Shown here piece by piece: positions 11,610 through 23,667 of a stretch of 64,000 nucleotides of DNA. The stretch spans positions 36,824,590-36,888,589 of the forward strand of contig NC_081543.1 in assembly GCF_901000735.1 (NCBI RefSeq), in the 5' to 3' direction. The stretch comes from Corylus avellana (lineage: Eukaryota; Streptophyta; Magnoliopsida; Fagales; Betulaceae). The notes under the pieces were generated by a model that was not told the origin of the DNA, searched no databases, and saw nothing but the letters and a program-made list of their open reading frames with translations. Every line of letters starts with the position of its first letter. Position 1 is the stretch's first letter. The position numbers and the translations under genes are program-made.

Positions 11610-13771
11610 GGAAGCTGGAAGCTTCTAATGGTTTTCTCATCGTCTTTCTTTGTGAAATGTGAGCAACTTTTTTGGTATATATGTTTGGTGGTCTTAACTA
11701 ACAGGGAGGCGACTGGAGAGACGGTTGACCGGTATTTTATTTAATTAGGATTTACCGAAACAGTCCAGATTGCCGGCTTCTTGGGCTCTAGGTAGAATTG
11801 GACAGTTTAGTCAGCGTGGAGGGCAGTTCGGTCATGTTGTGTATAAGGGGTAGTTTTGGGAGTTTGTCGAGAAGAAAGCATCTTGTGAGGTGTTTTAGAT
11901 AGGATAAGAATAAGGAGGATTTTAAGATTGTAATCCAATGGTTAGAATATAAAGAAGGAATCTTTAGGTGTAAATCTACAGCACTGAAAGTTGGTCCAAT
12001 ATTGCAATGATAATTGGAAAATCTTGCCTCCCTTTTGGATATGAAAACTTGTTTGCTAAGTTTGTATTTAAATTTCCAATTGGAAATTATTTTGTTTGTA
12101 AGACAAATATAGACAATGGGACATAAGGGTCAAAAAATTGTTGATGAATTTGGGTTTGGATTGGATTCAATTCCAATTGGAACTGAATTAGTTGGGATTG
12201 AAACATATATTCCTGACCATTTAGTCCTGATTTATTTCATATTGAAAAGCTAATTGATCGCCCCGAGAAAAAAATAAAAATCTGTGTACTCTTTTTAAAG
12301 TACCACTCAATTGATAATCTTTTCAAACGATGACAACGTATCAACAAACTACTCAAAATTTGTCAAGATCCCAAAAAATACCTTTAATAAAAAAAAATCT
12401 AAAAAATGACTATTAAAAAAAAAAAAAACAAATATAGGGCCCTTGGCCAGGGACACAAATTTCTTCTAAGCTGGTTTGGAGGAAATTTCTTTCAACCTAC
12501 TCTAATAAGTAACAAATGTCTTTCAACATTATTGAGTCTCTAAAAAATTAATATTTGAGTTCCTAAATAAATGTTGCTTAAAATATTAAAAAAAACATGT
12601 GAGAGATGACGCTTGTGAGTGAGTTGAAAGTTTTTATTTCAAATTTATGGGACTATTTTGTCTTATTGAAAGTTTTTTAAGATCATTTTTGTTTTTTTGT
12701 TTTACTGTCAACGTGGACAAGTTGACAATTTTTAAGTAATTTGAAAGAAACATTGTAAGAATCTAAAATTTAAGGAGAATATTGTCGATTATGATATAGT
12801 TTGAAGGGGGTATAAAAAAAATAAAAAAATAAAAAAGAAAAGGAAAAAAGTTAATTAGGGGCATGATTAAGGAGATAACTTTGATAAAAAGGTGAGGTTT
12901 GATTGGTGGATCTAGATCAAGGGAATTTTAACTCTTTTGGAATAAAAAAGGCAAAAGCAGCAAAACACGTCTAATAACAGTATTAAACATTTCTCCACTT
13001 AAAAAAAAAGTAGATGAGAGAAAAAGAATTCGTTAAAATTGATTGATTAGGATGAAATCTTCTTCTTCACTCAACGTATATAATTCTTCTTTTGCTCTTA
13101 TCCCCTTCCACTTACTTCAACCTCTATAGAATATGAATATCCCACCTCACTCTTTCTTTCTCACATGTTATTATTACTTGCACCCATGAGTAAGTTTTAG
13201 GGCCTTTCTTTATGGAAAGTTTTTTTTTTTTTTTTGTTAGCCATATATAAAGGGTGTTTACTTTTGCTTTAGTCGGCATACTACAAGTTTTAGTCCAAAT
13301 TTGGTTAGAAAATTGTTTTCGGATTCGTTTATTACATTGATGTGTGTTCAAAGTGTATGAGATTGTCACATGTAATTTTCACATGTATTTTAAATACATA
13401 TCAATTTAAAGGAAAATTACGTCCTTAATATAACCTAGTCTCCAATATTACCCTCATTAGTGCTCTCTCTCTCTCTCTCTCTCTCATACATGACATATTA
13501 AAAGTCACGTATCTTAAATTACTATGTGTATACATTCTTTTTCCCTATAATGATTTGTTGAGATGCTTCCATCACGTCTGGGCCGCCACCTGAAGCCGGA
13601 GTAAGAGTAAGAGTTGCCTTAAGTCCTATGTCTCGTAGACCCGTGTGCAATTAATACGGAAAGACTCGACATACTGTAACATATGTTCTGCGAGCAATCA
13701 GGTCAAACAATGGTTCAGAGAAGCAAGAGCAAATGAAACAATTAGCTATGCTTAACTTTTTCGGGTGATGT

Positions 13772-13910
13772 TAAACATCACGCCCGGCATGATGCACGCC
13801 GGGGTAAATTGATATTTTAAAATAATAAAATAAAATATTTTATTATTATAATTATTAAAAAAAAAAATAACCTGACGTGCATGAACGGTCATGCATGCCT
13901 GCGTTCTTAG
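13772..13910. repeat. GC-rich-arm repeat related to the 60 bp hairpin
   Basis: The block begins GGGTGATGTTAAACATCACG and contains GGCATGATGCACGCC near its start and GACGTGCATGAACGGTCATG near its end. An AT-only core separates these parts. The arms resemble the hairpin at 9214-9273, suggesting one family of miniature elements. Boundaries are approximate. Confidence 0.4.
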
Positions 13911-14924
13911 TATCATGGCCTAACTTCTTTACTTTCCTTTTCCTTAACAAAGAATTTTTAATTGTAAGAAATTTTGGTCCTTATATTTGGTGGAGGAGGA
14001 GCCTAGGGAGGTACAAAGGGACACCTAGACTAAAACCACCTAACCCAACTGATTTTGGTATGCCGTTTTGTTTGCAAAGGTGGGTAATGGCGGTTGGTAT
14101 GAAAAGGTTGTACCAAGCAGCAGCCATTAAATTAAGAATGCAGCTTAATCATATAATATATCAAAGTCATGCATAATTATGATTATGCCTACAATCTAAG
14201 AGTTCAATTAAACAAGTATTATGAGTAGCCCTAGGTCTTGATATTGGTTTTGTTAGCCTACGTGTTGCCACATCGAAAGAGACTGATGATGGTGGCATGC
14301 ACGTGGCATGCAAGTGGGTCTGATGGGTCCTCCTTGGTTTGAAAACTATCAAACGTCAAATTTGAATGCCCCATAACTTGTTTCTTTTTTGGGGTTAGGT
14401 GGGATGGGGAAGAAGTGTTGCAAAAGAATTCTCATTTCTCTTTCGTCCAATATTGCATGTATGTATCATAGTTAGCAAGTGGACCAAATGTTCCCAAAGA
14501 CAATAATATCATTAATCCCATCAAAGTTTGTTGGTTAATGATGCAATCCAACTTACTTACACGTGCAATTTAATTTGCAAAGACACAGATTTTCTGTGAC
14601 CTTCATTGAATAGACACAAATTTGTTCGACCCGATAGACATGGATCCTCTCCATTTGACCCTTGTATAAAGAAAGATCGGATCTTTTTAAAACCATTATA
14701 CCCTTATTTTGTTGTGTTATTGACTTGAAACAACATGAACTTGTTGAAATGGAGATGAATTAACCATTCATTTTATGGTCTAAATTAATGGTGTATATGT
14801 TGTCTAAATTGCCTGGTCATTTAATTATTTTTTTATTTTTTATTTTTTTAAAAAAAAATTATGTGAGATATTATATACATCGTTAAATTTTTTGTGGGTT
14901 ATCTCAGTATAAAGTATTAAGGCT

Positions 14925-15270
14925 AACAATTTTTGACATAATCTACGAACTCGACATGAATCCAATACGAAATTACATGAACCCAATACAAAATTAAATG
15001 GTTAGGGTTGAGGAGTTTGACATGTTTAATGAGTTAGGTTAGAGTTGATCTATATAATCTTATACTCATGATTCGACACAACTTAAAGTTGACACGTGAC
15101 ATAATGATTGACAATTTTTGACATGACTCGCGAAACCGATACGAACCCAATACAAAATTAGAATGTTAAGGTTGAGGGGTCGGTTTGACTCATTTAATTA
15201 AATAGGTGGGTTATAATTGATCTATAGAGTCATATATTCATGCATTGACATAACCCGAAATAGCACCCAC
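14925..15270. repeat. Two tandem copies of a dispersed repeat, about 180 bp each
   Basis: Both halves start (A/G)ACAATTTTTGACAT, continue through 'aacccaatacaaaatta', 'ggttgagg' and 'tttgac', and end near 'catgattcgaca' or 'catgcattgaca'. Related sequence occurs at 4750-4910, 8570-8760 and 6005-6115. It is non-coding and of unknown class. Confidence 0.5.
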
Positions 15271-15689
15271 AAAGAAAAAAAAAAAAAAAATTATGGCTGT
15301 AATTTGAGAGAATTATTTAACTTTTCCTTCTTGTGTTCGTTTTGGACTGTACTTGCTCTTTTGTTGCGTTTATCTGAACTTAATTTTCTAATTAATGTCA
15401 TCGTTTGTTGTCCATATATGGGTTGCAACCATTTGAAGTAGGTTGTTGGAACTTTACTTGGATGTAAACAATTTCGATTTTGCTTTTGACAGTATATATA
15501 AATTATAGGAAGAAAAAAAACTATTAAATTGGCCATTCGGATTTGAAATTGTGACAAATAATTCTAGCTTTAAGGTTACAAAAAAACCATGTTTTTTTTT
15601 TTTTTTTTTTTAAGATATAAGATGATAAAAAAAATTAAAAATATGTTAAACTTTTAAAGACTTAAGCCCAAAATCCGCTTGATTGAATG

Positions 15690-16778
15690 CAATGGTGGAG
15701 CCAAAATTTTAGTTAAGAGGGGTAAAAAAAAAAAATTTATTAGGAAAAAACAAAATTGAACAAAAATCAATTAAAAATATAACTAATAAAATAAATAAAC
15801 AATTCGACAATATTTAATTATTGTTTAAAATATATAAATATAATTTACAATTTATTTTGTCACGTCTGGATTAAAATGACAGTATCTTTTTTCCAAATTG
15901 TGTTGTGGAAAATCGTGGTTAATAGGTTGACAAGGTCATTTTTGTAGATATGCTTTTTGAATTTGTCCTCTATATTATGATGGTAATCATATTTTTTTTT
16001 CTTAAGCAATAATTTACTGGCATATTTGCTAAATCTAGCTCGATAAGTTTAAGGAAATGATTGATGTTCTTTATAATCTCATGTAACTATAATTATATAT
16101 TTTATATAATTTAAATATATAGTAAAAGATAAATATTATTTAGTAGAATGAGATAATGTGCCGTGAAAATTAATTAATTATTTTTATTTTTATTTTTATA
16201 AGCCCTTATTGATTCAAAGGTTAATTTTCACGGCCAAATCATATAAGTTGCATGTCGTATAACAATTTACTAAATTTGACTAAGCTAAAAAAATACACTA
16301 ATCACAAATTGTACTTAGACAAGTTAGGCCTCGATTTTTTTTTTCTTAAAATAATAATAATAATAATAATAATTTTAATCTTATAAGTTATCATGGTCTC
16401 TTAAGAGTCAAGGTCTGAACAAACTTTCAAAAAAAAACAAAAAAGTCCAAACAAAACAAGTGTTTCTCAACCTGATTCAAACGGTGCGTGTCTCTTTACC
16501 TAAACGTTGCGTTTTGCCAAAAACTAAAAGCCTCTTCTTTCTTCAACCTTCGTGACCTATCTTCTAACCCTAAACACTAAGAGTTACAGAAGAAAAGAAA
16601 AAAACGTTGGCGGTTGAGCATAAATCCCCACCTATCCTCTCTTGATCGATGCCCCTTGATGAAAGCTGAGAGTGGGCAACGAGGGTATCCAGAAAATTTA
16701 CACCGAGGTAATTAGGTGGATTTTTTTGGGAGGTGAGGGGGGCATTTGACCCCTCTCAACCCCCTCCCTCCGCCCCTG
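15690..16778. mobile_element. Non-autonomous hAT-like element
   Basis: The ends are CAATGGTGGAG and CTCCGCCCCTG, an imperfect 11 bp inverted pair. They are flanked by the 8 bp direct repeat ATTGAATG at 15682-15689 and 16779-16786, as expected of hAT elements. The 1089 bp interior has no transposase frame. Its right half (about 16490-16700) is richer in GC and resembles a 5' leader. The element ends 145 bases before the ATG of the NEPRO-like gene and so lies in, or supplies, its promoter region. Confidence 0.6.
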
Positions 16779-16923
16779 ATTGAATGCCCGAGAGAACTGT
16801 TGCTTTTTAATATGTAATCGTTCTCACCCTTGCTCAAGTTTCATATACTATTGAGATTTTGGGTTTTTGTTGCAATACTGAACCGTGCATGTGTATGGTC
16901 AGAATCACGAAGAGAGAGTTTGT

Positions 16924-18169
16924 ATGGGTTCAGAAGTTGAAACACTCGAGGAGAGGTTAACGTCTATGCTTGGTCAGCTTCAAACAGAGTGCGGCATTCT
17001 TGAAAGAATGGTGTACAAGAACAAGAACCAGCATCGACGTTGCTCGTATTTCCAGTATCTTATGAAGGTTCATATTTCTTATTTCTTATTTCTTACTTTC
17101 CATTGAAGAAGAAGCTTACTCTTTGTTCGGTTTGTGGAAAAACTGATGAAAAGACAAGAAAAGAGAAGAAATTTGTCATTACGATGTGCTAAATATGCAA
17201 AAATCTTTGATTCTAGTTTGCCCAATAGCTGTAAATTAGCTAAGTTTACTGGTGGTTTTTATTGGATAGCATATAATGAGCTGTTTTGGAATTTTTTTTT
17301 TTTTTTTTTTTTTTTGTTTTTGTTTCCTAGATTGTTACTTCTATGTGTATATTCCAGATTTTTTTTGGGCTTCTGCACTTCACCTTATCTGTTTGGGATG
17401 TCAGGTGAGGAGGGATTTAAGGCTGCTGCAATCAGCTAAGTTGGAGGAGTTAGTAGATTCTTGCTTTTTAATTATCACTGGGAAGAGACCTAAGCAAAAG
17501 GTGCATCTTTTAGAAAGGTACAAGTTCTCATGGCTCGAATTGTGCCTAATCATTAAATTGATGGATTGTGCTATGTGAATGTTTAAATACTTGTATGTAA
17601 ATGCGAAGTGAGCTTACCATAGAAAATCAAGAATGGCTGACACGCAGGTTTTACATTATAAAACGGCATGATTAAATCTTATGTTATTGATACTTCAGTG
17701 AAATTCCAACACTTGTTGCAGAATCTGCTATAAGATTATTTCTTTTATTTGAATGCTAACTCCCGACACATGCTAAGAAGCAAGTTTGGCAATGGTTTTT
17801 TTTTGCTGTTTGACTTGAGCATCATGAGCTTGCTTGTGCATATGCTTTAACAAGTATTTATTTCCTGTGAAACGCAATGCATGTGCACATGACAATATAT
17901 GGTTTTCTTTGCCTTATTCTGAGTTCACACAATATTAATTAGACTTGGTCCAAAAATACATAAATGAAACTGACTTCCCTGCTGATTGCATTCAAGACAA
18001 CCTAAACCAACTGATCACACACTCGATAGTAACTTATTGCATTAACAAGTTATACAAAGTGTACAAAAAGTTGATGTGCAAAAATAAAATTTTAATGTAG
18101 TTTGGTTAATATTGATGCCTAGCAAATTCAAAAGAACACTAACAACTACCTTTTGTCCAATATTTGGCC

Positions 18170-18200
<31 letters not shown>

Positions 18201-21200
18201 CTGTAAAAGAAAATTTTGTCATAGAGCGACAAAAGCACTACAAATTATATATGATTAGCTCACAACCACAACGTAACCCTCAAGTTGATCTCAGATACAA
18301 GGTGAACGTTGTTATTATTACTTTCTGCCTAAGGTGAGCTATTGAGTATGAACATTTTGAACAACTTTCTTTATAGAACATAACATTTGTGGATGGATGA
18401 AGTCATTTTGTTTTTATAATTCTTGAACATGCTGTTGACTCATTTTTTCAATGTTAAACTTGCCATTTAACAGAAAATTTTAATAGAGGGGTGACATTGC
18501 AAAATTTTTAAACATAGAAAACTTGACATTGCAAATTTTTAAACTTTGAAGATATGATTGCAAAAGTGCCGAAACATTAGTGGAGTAAGTGAAGTTTCCC
18601 TAAAAAGAAACACCTTTCTCTGCCATCTGAACTATAATTGCATTTTCAATTTGTTATGGGTAGTATCTTTTGAAGTCAGAGAAGGGAAATAAAGAGACGA
18701 GCTTTGACTCTCTTTCTATCTGGATATGTTATGCGTGACGCCATTTCCCCAAGTATTGATGTGATACCTTCATTTTTAAATTTTGAATATGTACTTTGCA
18801 ATGAGGAATGTTCATATGCTTGCTCATATAGGTAGTATGCTTAGTTTCTAGTTATTGACTATTTTTTCACAGTTTAAAGAGGAGAAAATGTGATGGTGGA
18901 AAACATAATTTTATGGAGCGACTTTTGGGATCTGCGCGCCTACTATCACAGGTTTGATCTTGCTTTTCACTGACAATTTTTCTTTGCTGTTATTGTTCAT
19001 GCCGGCAGGGTCATTTTGACTCAACATGGTTAGAAATCTCTCCTCTCTTTGAGCTACTGAAAAGAGATTTCATGCCAGATGTTTGTTCTTCATTTTTAAT
19101 TAAATACCCAATCTGATACTAGTTTTTTGTTTGGAAAGATCTTAAATTATTTTCCTTCATTTTAACTGACAAAGATGTGTGGTCTTTATTACTCCATGCA
19201 GTTTAACTGATAAGCAACTCTATTAAAAAGTAAAATCAATAGTACTCCGAGCTGGGCATTTTTCATTAAATTTAGAGTGGTAAAAAAAAAAAAAAACTTA
19301 TGATTTAGCCCTTGTCAAAGTAATTATGGTGTTTAATAGAAGTTTTGATATGCAAGTAACGGTTTTAAGGTGCCAAATCTGAAACAAACTCAACTTAACT
19401 GAAATCCAAACTCAATTGAGGCCAGCTCCATGGCTTTCTAACTAATCTGGAGCAGCCAAATTGAATACTGCTTCTATAGGACTTCATGTTACAATGAGGC
19501 ATATGATTTTGTTGAGGGCATCACCAGAGCATTTCAGTGTGGATTTCTTACTTGAGTTTGATATAGTAATATATGGTGTGTTTTCTTGCAGATGGTTGGG
19601 CCCATGTTGATGGCAGCTACGTATCCTTTATTTATTTGTTAAATACTCAGTTGTCCATATTATTTATATGATAGAAAATAATTTTTTGGAAGTTGGACAC
19701 TTTTATATGCGGTTGGGCTGCTAATGAGCTTTAGCTCAAATGGTACTTCCTCCCCTTTGTAGCAAAAGAAGGTGGGGNNNNNNNNNNNNNNNNNNNNGGG
19801 GGGGGGCAAATGAGGTCGTGGCTTCAATGCCCAACGGGTGCGTGTAACTTGCCAATCAAAAGAAGAAGAAAAAAACCAGTTGGGCCTTTTTGGCTGTTAT
19901 TTCAAGCAACAAACACAGAACTTCCCTTTCTTATACTTGGCACAAAAGAGAAATATTCTCCCTTTCTTATATTTAACCACCTTTAGTTGCACCTGGCTTT
20001 TTTACCAATAAGAAAGAGAAATACTAGCCCTCTCTTATATTTGGATGATGCAAGAATAGATTTTCAAACTTGCATCATGTGATATTTATTAAAAAGAAAA
20101 AGAAAAAGTGTCATGCAATGTTTTCACCCTTGACCATTCCACAGTGAGATATCTATCTTGCTTGCTCGATCCTTTTTCATGGGATTTTCTCTGACAATTT
20201 TGGGTCTGCTTGCACGCCTTCGAGTTTTGGTTCAACAGGTAAGTTCCTTTCCTTCTTGTAATACTGTTAAAGAGTTGACATTTCTACTGTAGATTTTGGG
20301 CCAAGTTGTGTTGGTTTGAGGCATATAACTTCGTTAATCAAGTTGGCCTATGTAATAGTCCCATCTTAAATACCCATATTCCTAAAGGCTGAAATTTCGA
20401 TGCTATATGTGAAGAACAAAGACAGATGCCTGAGATGGGTACACAGAGCATCTTCCAGCAGCAGTTAGAAAATGAAATCAAATGAAACTAGATTGGAGTG
20501 TCAGGCAAGGATCTTAGCTACCCAACTAAGAAAGAACATTATTACTTTAGACATAAATGTTACCCATATGTAGATGGCCTCTTTTATGAAAATGATGGCA
20601 ATATCCTTGTGATCCTTTAGGAATATGTGATTTTAGACATTTGCGTCTATAATCTTTTAAATGAATATAGGTTGTTATTGTGGAGTCTTAAGTTCTTAGA
20701 TTTGTATATGAGCTGCCTGCTGTAAGCATGGAACTCTGTGTCTTCCAGTAAAACTTTATCTGTGTTTCTTGTACAGATATTACTTGATGTTGTTTCAGTA
20801 TTCAACATGGTTTCTTCTCTCTCCCAGAAGAAGCAATATATAAAGATAAACCAAGAAGGAATTGAGGTTGGTCTGCACCTCTGTAGGTTCTAGTAATTCT
20901 TCTGGTCAATATTTTACTCTTTTAGATGCCTTTTTGCTTATAAGTTGGTTTTTTCATGTTTTTTTCATTTGTCCCCTCTTGTCTTGCTATGATCCATGCA
21001 GGTCTTCAGGGAGTTTTATCCAACCAATGAGGACTTTGTAACCCTAGATTGTGTGTGGAAATCAGATAAGTTTGTGTTACTTGAGAGGATGCATAACAGC
21101 AAGACTGGAAGTCAAGATGAGGATCTTAAAGAAGATTCTTCTTTAGGAGCATTGGCCGTAAAGTATCAAAGTATTGAGTCTTTTCTTGGAGGTAAGCATT

Positions 21201-22227
21201 TTCATGATCTTCTTCTCGTCCTGACCTGACACTGAGCATAACTAAGATTGTTCTGTCAGCGTATGATAGCAACATAAACTAAGAATTGAAGATTGAAAAC
21301 GAAATTTAAGAAAAGAAAAAATAACAAATAGGGAAGATAAAGACCCTAATTATCACAAATAAACAAACAGAAAAATAATTCTGAAAAACTAAACTAATGT
21401 ATAAATAATAAATCCACACTAATCTTCTTTCTTCTCATGCATCATGATTGATCCAAATCCCCATGCATATGTTGAACTCTGCCCAATTTCATTGCTGAAG
21501 AGCGAAGTCATGGCTTTGATAAATTGTGTCCAAGAATCAAGGGAATTCCTTATGCCTGGGGATTACAATTCCCTATATCCCCCCCACCCACAGGGGTTTA
21601 TTTGGTTGAGGTCCTAGGTTGGGTTCAATTGGACCGATATCAGATTGAAAACCCTATCTTCATAAGTAAACGTGCACCATAATATAGTCTATCATAAGTA
21701 TAGTACTGCATAGTAAAGATGCACCATAATATAATCTATCACTGCCTTAACCACTGGTTTTCTGCTGTCTGCTGTTCTATGGGGCCTTGGCGATTTTACT
21801 TTTTACGAGTGATGACTCTTTTGTAGATGATGAACTTGTTCCCGAGAGGGTGGATGCAGACCAAATGGCTGAAAAAGGTCCATCTCACATCCAGGAGGAC
21901 AGGACTGATTTGCTGGCAGACCCTTCCATGGAGAGTGGCAATGGTTGTGCAGAAGTAGGAGATGGTTCAGTCGTTGCAACAATTCATAGCAAGAAACTCC
22001 TGCAGGAAGGTGGTTTGCTTGAAGACATAAAGTTGTCTCCAAGTTCAAATTCTTTTAAACCCAAGTCTGGATCAAGAAAAGTAGCTTTTGTCTCCGTGAA
22101 AAATCCTCCACTATCAACCACAAACGTCATGGCCAGCTTCAAGGAAAATGAAACCAATGGTGGTGACAAGGAAGATCCATTTTTCAGTTTACTTACTAGT
22201 GGAAATGTAAAAAACAGTCTCTTCTAG
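16924..22227 (+). CDS. NEPRO-domain protein, eight exons
   Basis: Exons 16924-17067, 17405-17517, 18873-18951, 19592-19620, 20145-20238, 20777-20866, 21002-21191 and 21827-22227 join with consistent phases into 379 residues. The start is the ATG at 16924 (MGSEVETLEERL); no in-frame ATG lies between it and the preceding stop. The first about 190 residues are helical (RLTSMLGQLQTECGILERM, then RRDLRLLQSAKLEELVDSCF) and match my memory of the 'nucleolus and neural progenitor protein' N-terminal domain. Human NEPRO has been linked to RNase MRP/pre-rRNA processing; transfer of that role to plants is inference. The C-terminal third is acidic and low in structure. Exon 4 is only 29 bases. Intron 4 contains a SINE and a 20 N gap. 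Confidence 0.78.
19712..19872 (+). mobile_element. tRNA-derived SINE in NEPRO intron 4
   Basis: An A-box-like TTTAGCTCAAATGG (near 19729) and a B-box-like GTGGCTTCAATGCCC (near 19819) are followed by GGGTGCGTGTAACTTGCC and an A-rich tail. The flanks (G)GTTGGGC at 19711 and (A)GTTGGGC near 19880 may be the target duplication. The 20-N gap at 19778-19797 sits inside. It is not a functional tRNA. Confidence 0.6.
19778..19797. other. Assembly gap (20 N)
   Basis: The gap falls within a G-rich run inside the SINE in intron 4 of the NEPRO-like gene; it does not touch an exon. Confidence 0.99.
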
Positions 22228-23667
22228 TTTTTATATTTTTTTTGGTCAAATGAATAAAAAAGATCTCCATTGTGAAAATGGAAAATATTTGGGGTAACAA
22301 GAATCACAGTTGTATTATCTGGGGATGGGTCATGTTAAATCCAGGAAATCAGGTCATTTGGCCAACCAATTAATTAACATCTTGAAGCTTTCAGCGACCA
22401 ATTAAATTAATGGATAAATTCACATGCGCCTGTTGAACGTTGTAGATTTTAACTTCATCCTTGTCCTAGAAGGGACAGAACAAATTCTTAGCTGAAAACA
22501 GTATTGGACAACACAATGCCAAAAACTGGTTATTATGTTCATTGAGTAATGTTATAAGTCTCTCTTGTGATGTGGTTCTTAAAATTATCATTGGGCTTAT
22601 GATTGATTACTATTGAATTTTGATCAAATGGTAATTTTAAAAGTGGCATAATTTTTTTAGTGACACAAAATGAATTGCTAAAATTACTCGTTAGGTACAT
22701 ATACTGTTTTCTCTCATAATCAACAAATTTCACGCCTTCGTATGACCCTCACTCGGCTGCAAGTCGCTCTCATGCACATTCGTGAGGCCCCACGCTCCAC
22801 CATGGCCAGCAATTTTTTTGGGTGTTTTGTTTGAAGAGCTGTTTTTGGTATTTTAGTTTTTTCAGATCCAGATTTAAGCTTCAACAAAATCTGGTCTAGT
22901 TGGGCTTTGGATTAGCAGGCATAGAAGGAGATCTCGTTATGGTATATTAGTATATGGGGTTAAACATAATTTTTAGTTTTATTTTTTAAATTATTGTATA
23001 TTAGTATTTTTATGTTGTGAATAAAAATTACATATGCCAGAGAATGTTTTCACCGTAAAACATTTTCTTGTAAAATGACTTCGTTAAAAATATTTTACGC
23101 CAAAATAAATGAGCCTTAGTCTCCAATTTTTTTGGAAGCTGATAAGAACTAAGTTCTATGGGGTTCTTTTACTCCTAATAGTTTTATCCATATCATATTG
23201 GGCCACAACCATCATTGGCCATTCGCGCTCGACTTCTACCTTCTCGATTTTCCTTGGTTGAGTGAGGTTCTCTATGCTAGTTATCTGTTTAATTTTGGTT
23301 TAGATGTTGATCTGCTTGTGTTTAATTCGAATTTTGTTTTTTGGTTTTTTTTGTGGTTGTTGTTGTCTGTAGATCCTGATATACTTAATTAAACAAAACA
23401 AAACAAAAACCAACTCTTTTTCGCACGGCCATAGAAAATGGTCGAAATACCAAGCAAGAGACTTTGAAGGCATTGTGCGACAGTGTTAATCTAAACTTAC
23501 ACACGACACGAGACCTCAGATGATGACTTTTCGACTCTCGTGAGAATTTTTTTTTTCTTCTAGAATCTCGTAGAAGAGACAGAGTGGATGACACTGAAGC
23601 TCTGAACCAACCCAAAAACAAAACAGAAAGAAAAGAAAGACTGAAGCTTTGGAAAGGCGGCAAAGAA
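22228..23667. other. Intergenic region, 3' and 5' flanks
   Basis: This is the 3' flank of the NEPRO-like gene, AT-rich sequence, then the promoter and leader of the lipocalin gene. I see no additional gene or clear mobile element. Confidence 0.6.

Larger units (their letters stand above)
11610..15689. other. Intergenic region, no gene seen
   Basis: AT-rich DNA between the divergent SGP1-like and NEPRO-like genes. It contains homopolymers, a (CT)n run near 13464-13485, and the two repeats listed separately at 13772-13910 and 14925-15270. Short reading frames here show no codon-level or domain support. Confidence 0.6.

Noticed and set aside
14167..14352. Small minus-strand frame in the 11.6-15.7 kb spacer
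   Set aside because: Short, without motif or splice support, in DNA that otherwise shows only repeats.
16885..16923. Upstream extension of the NEPRO-like protein reading HVYGQNHEERVC
   Set aside because: It would begin with GTG, not ATG; the in-frame ATG is at 16924. The ATG at 16889 is in another frame.
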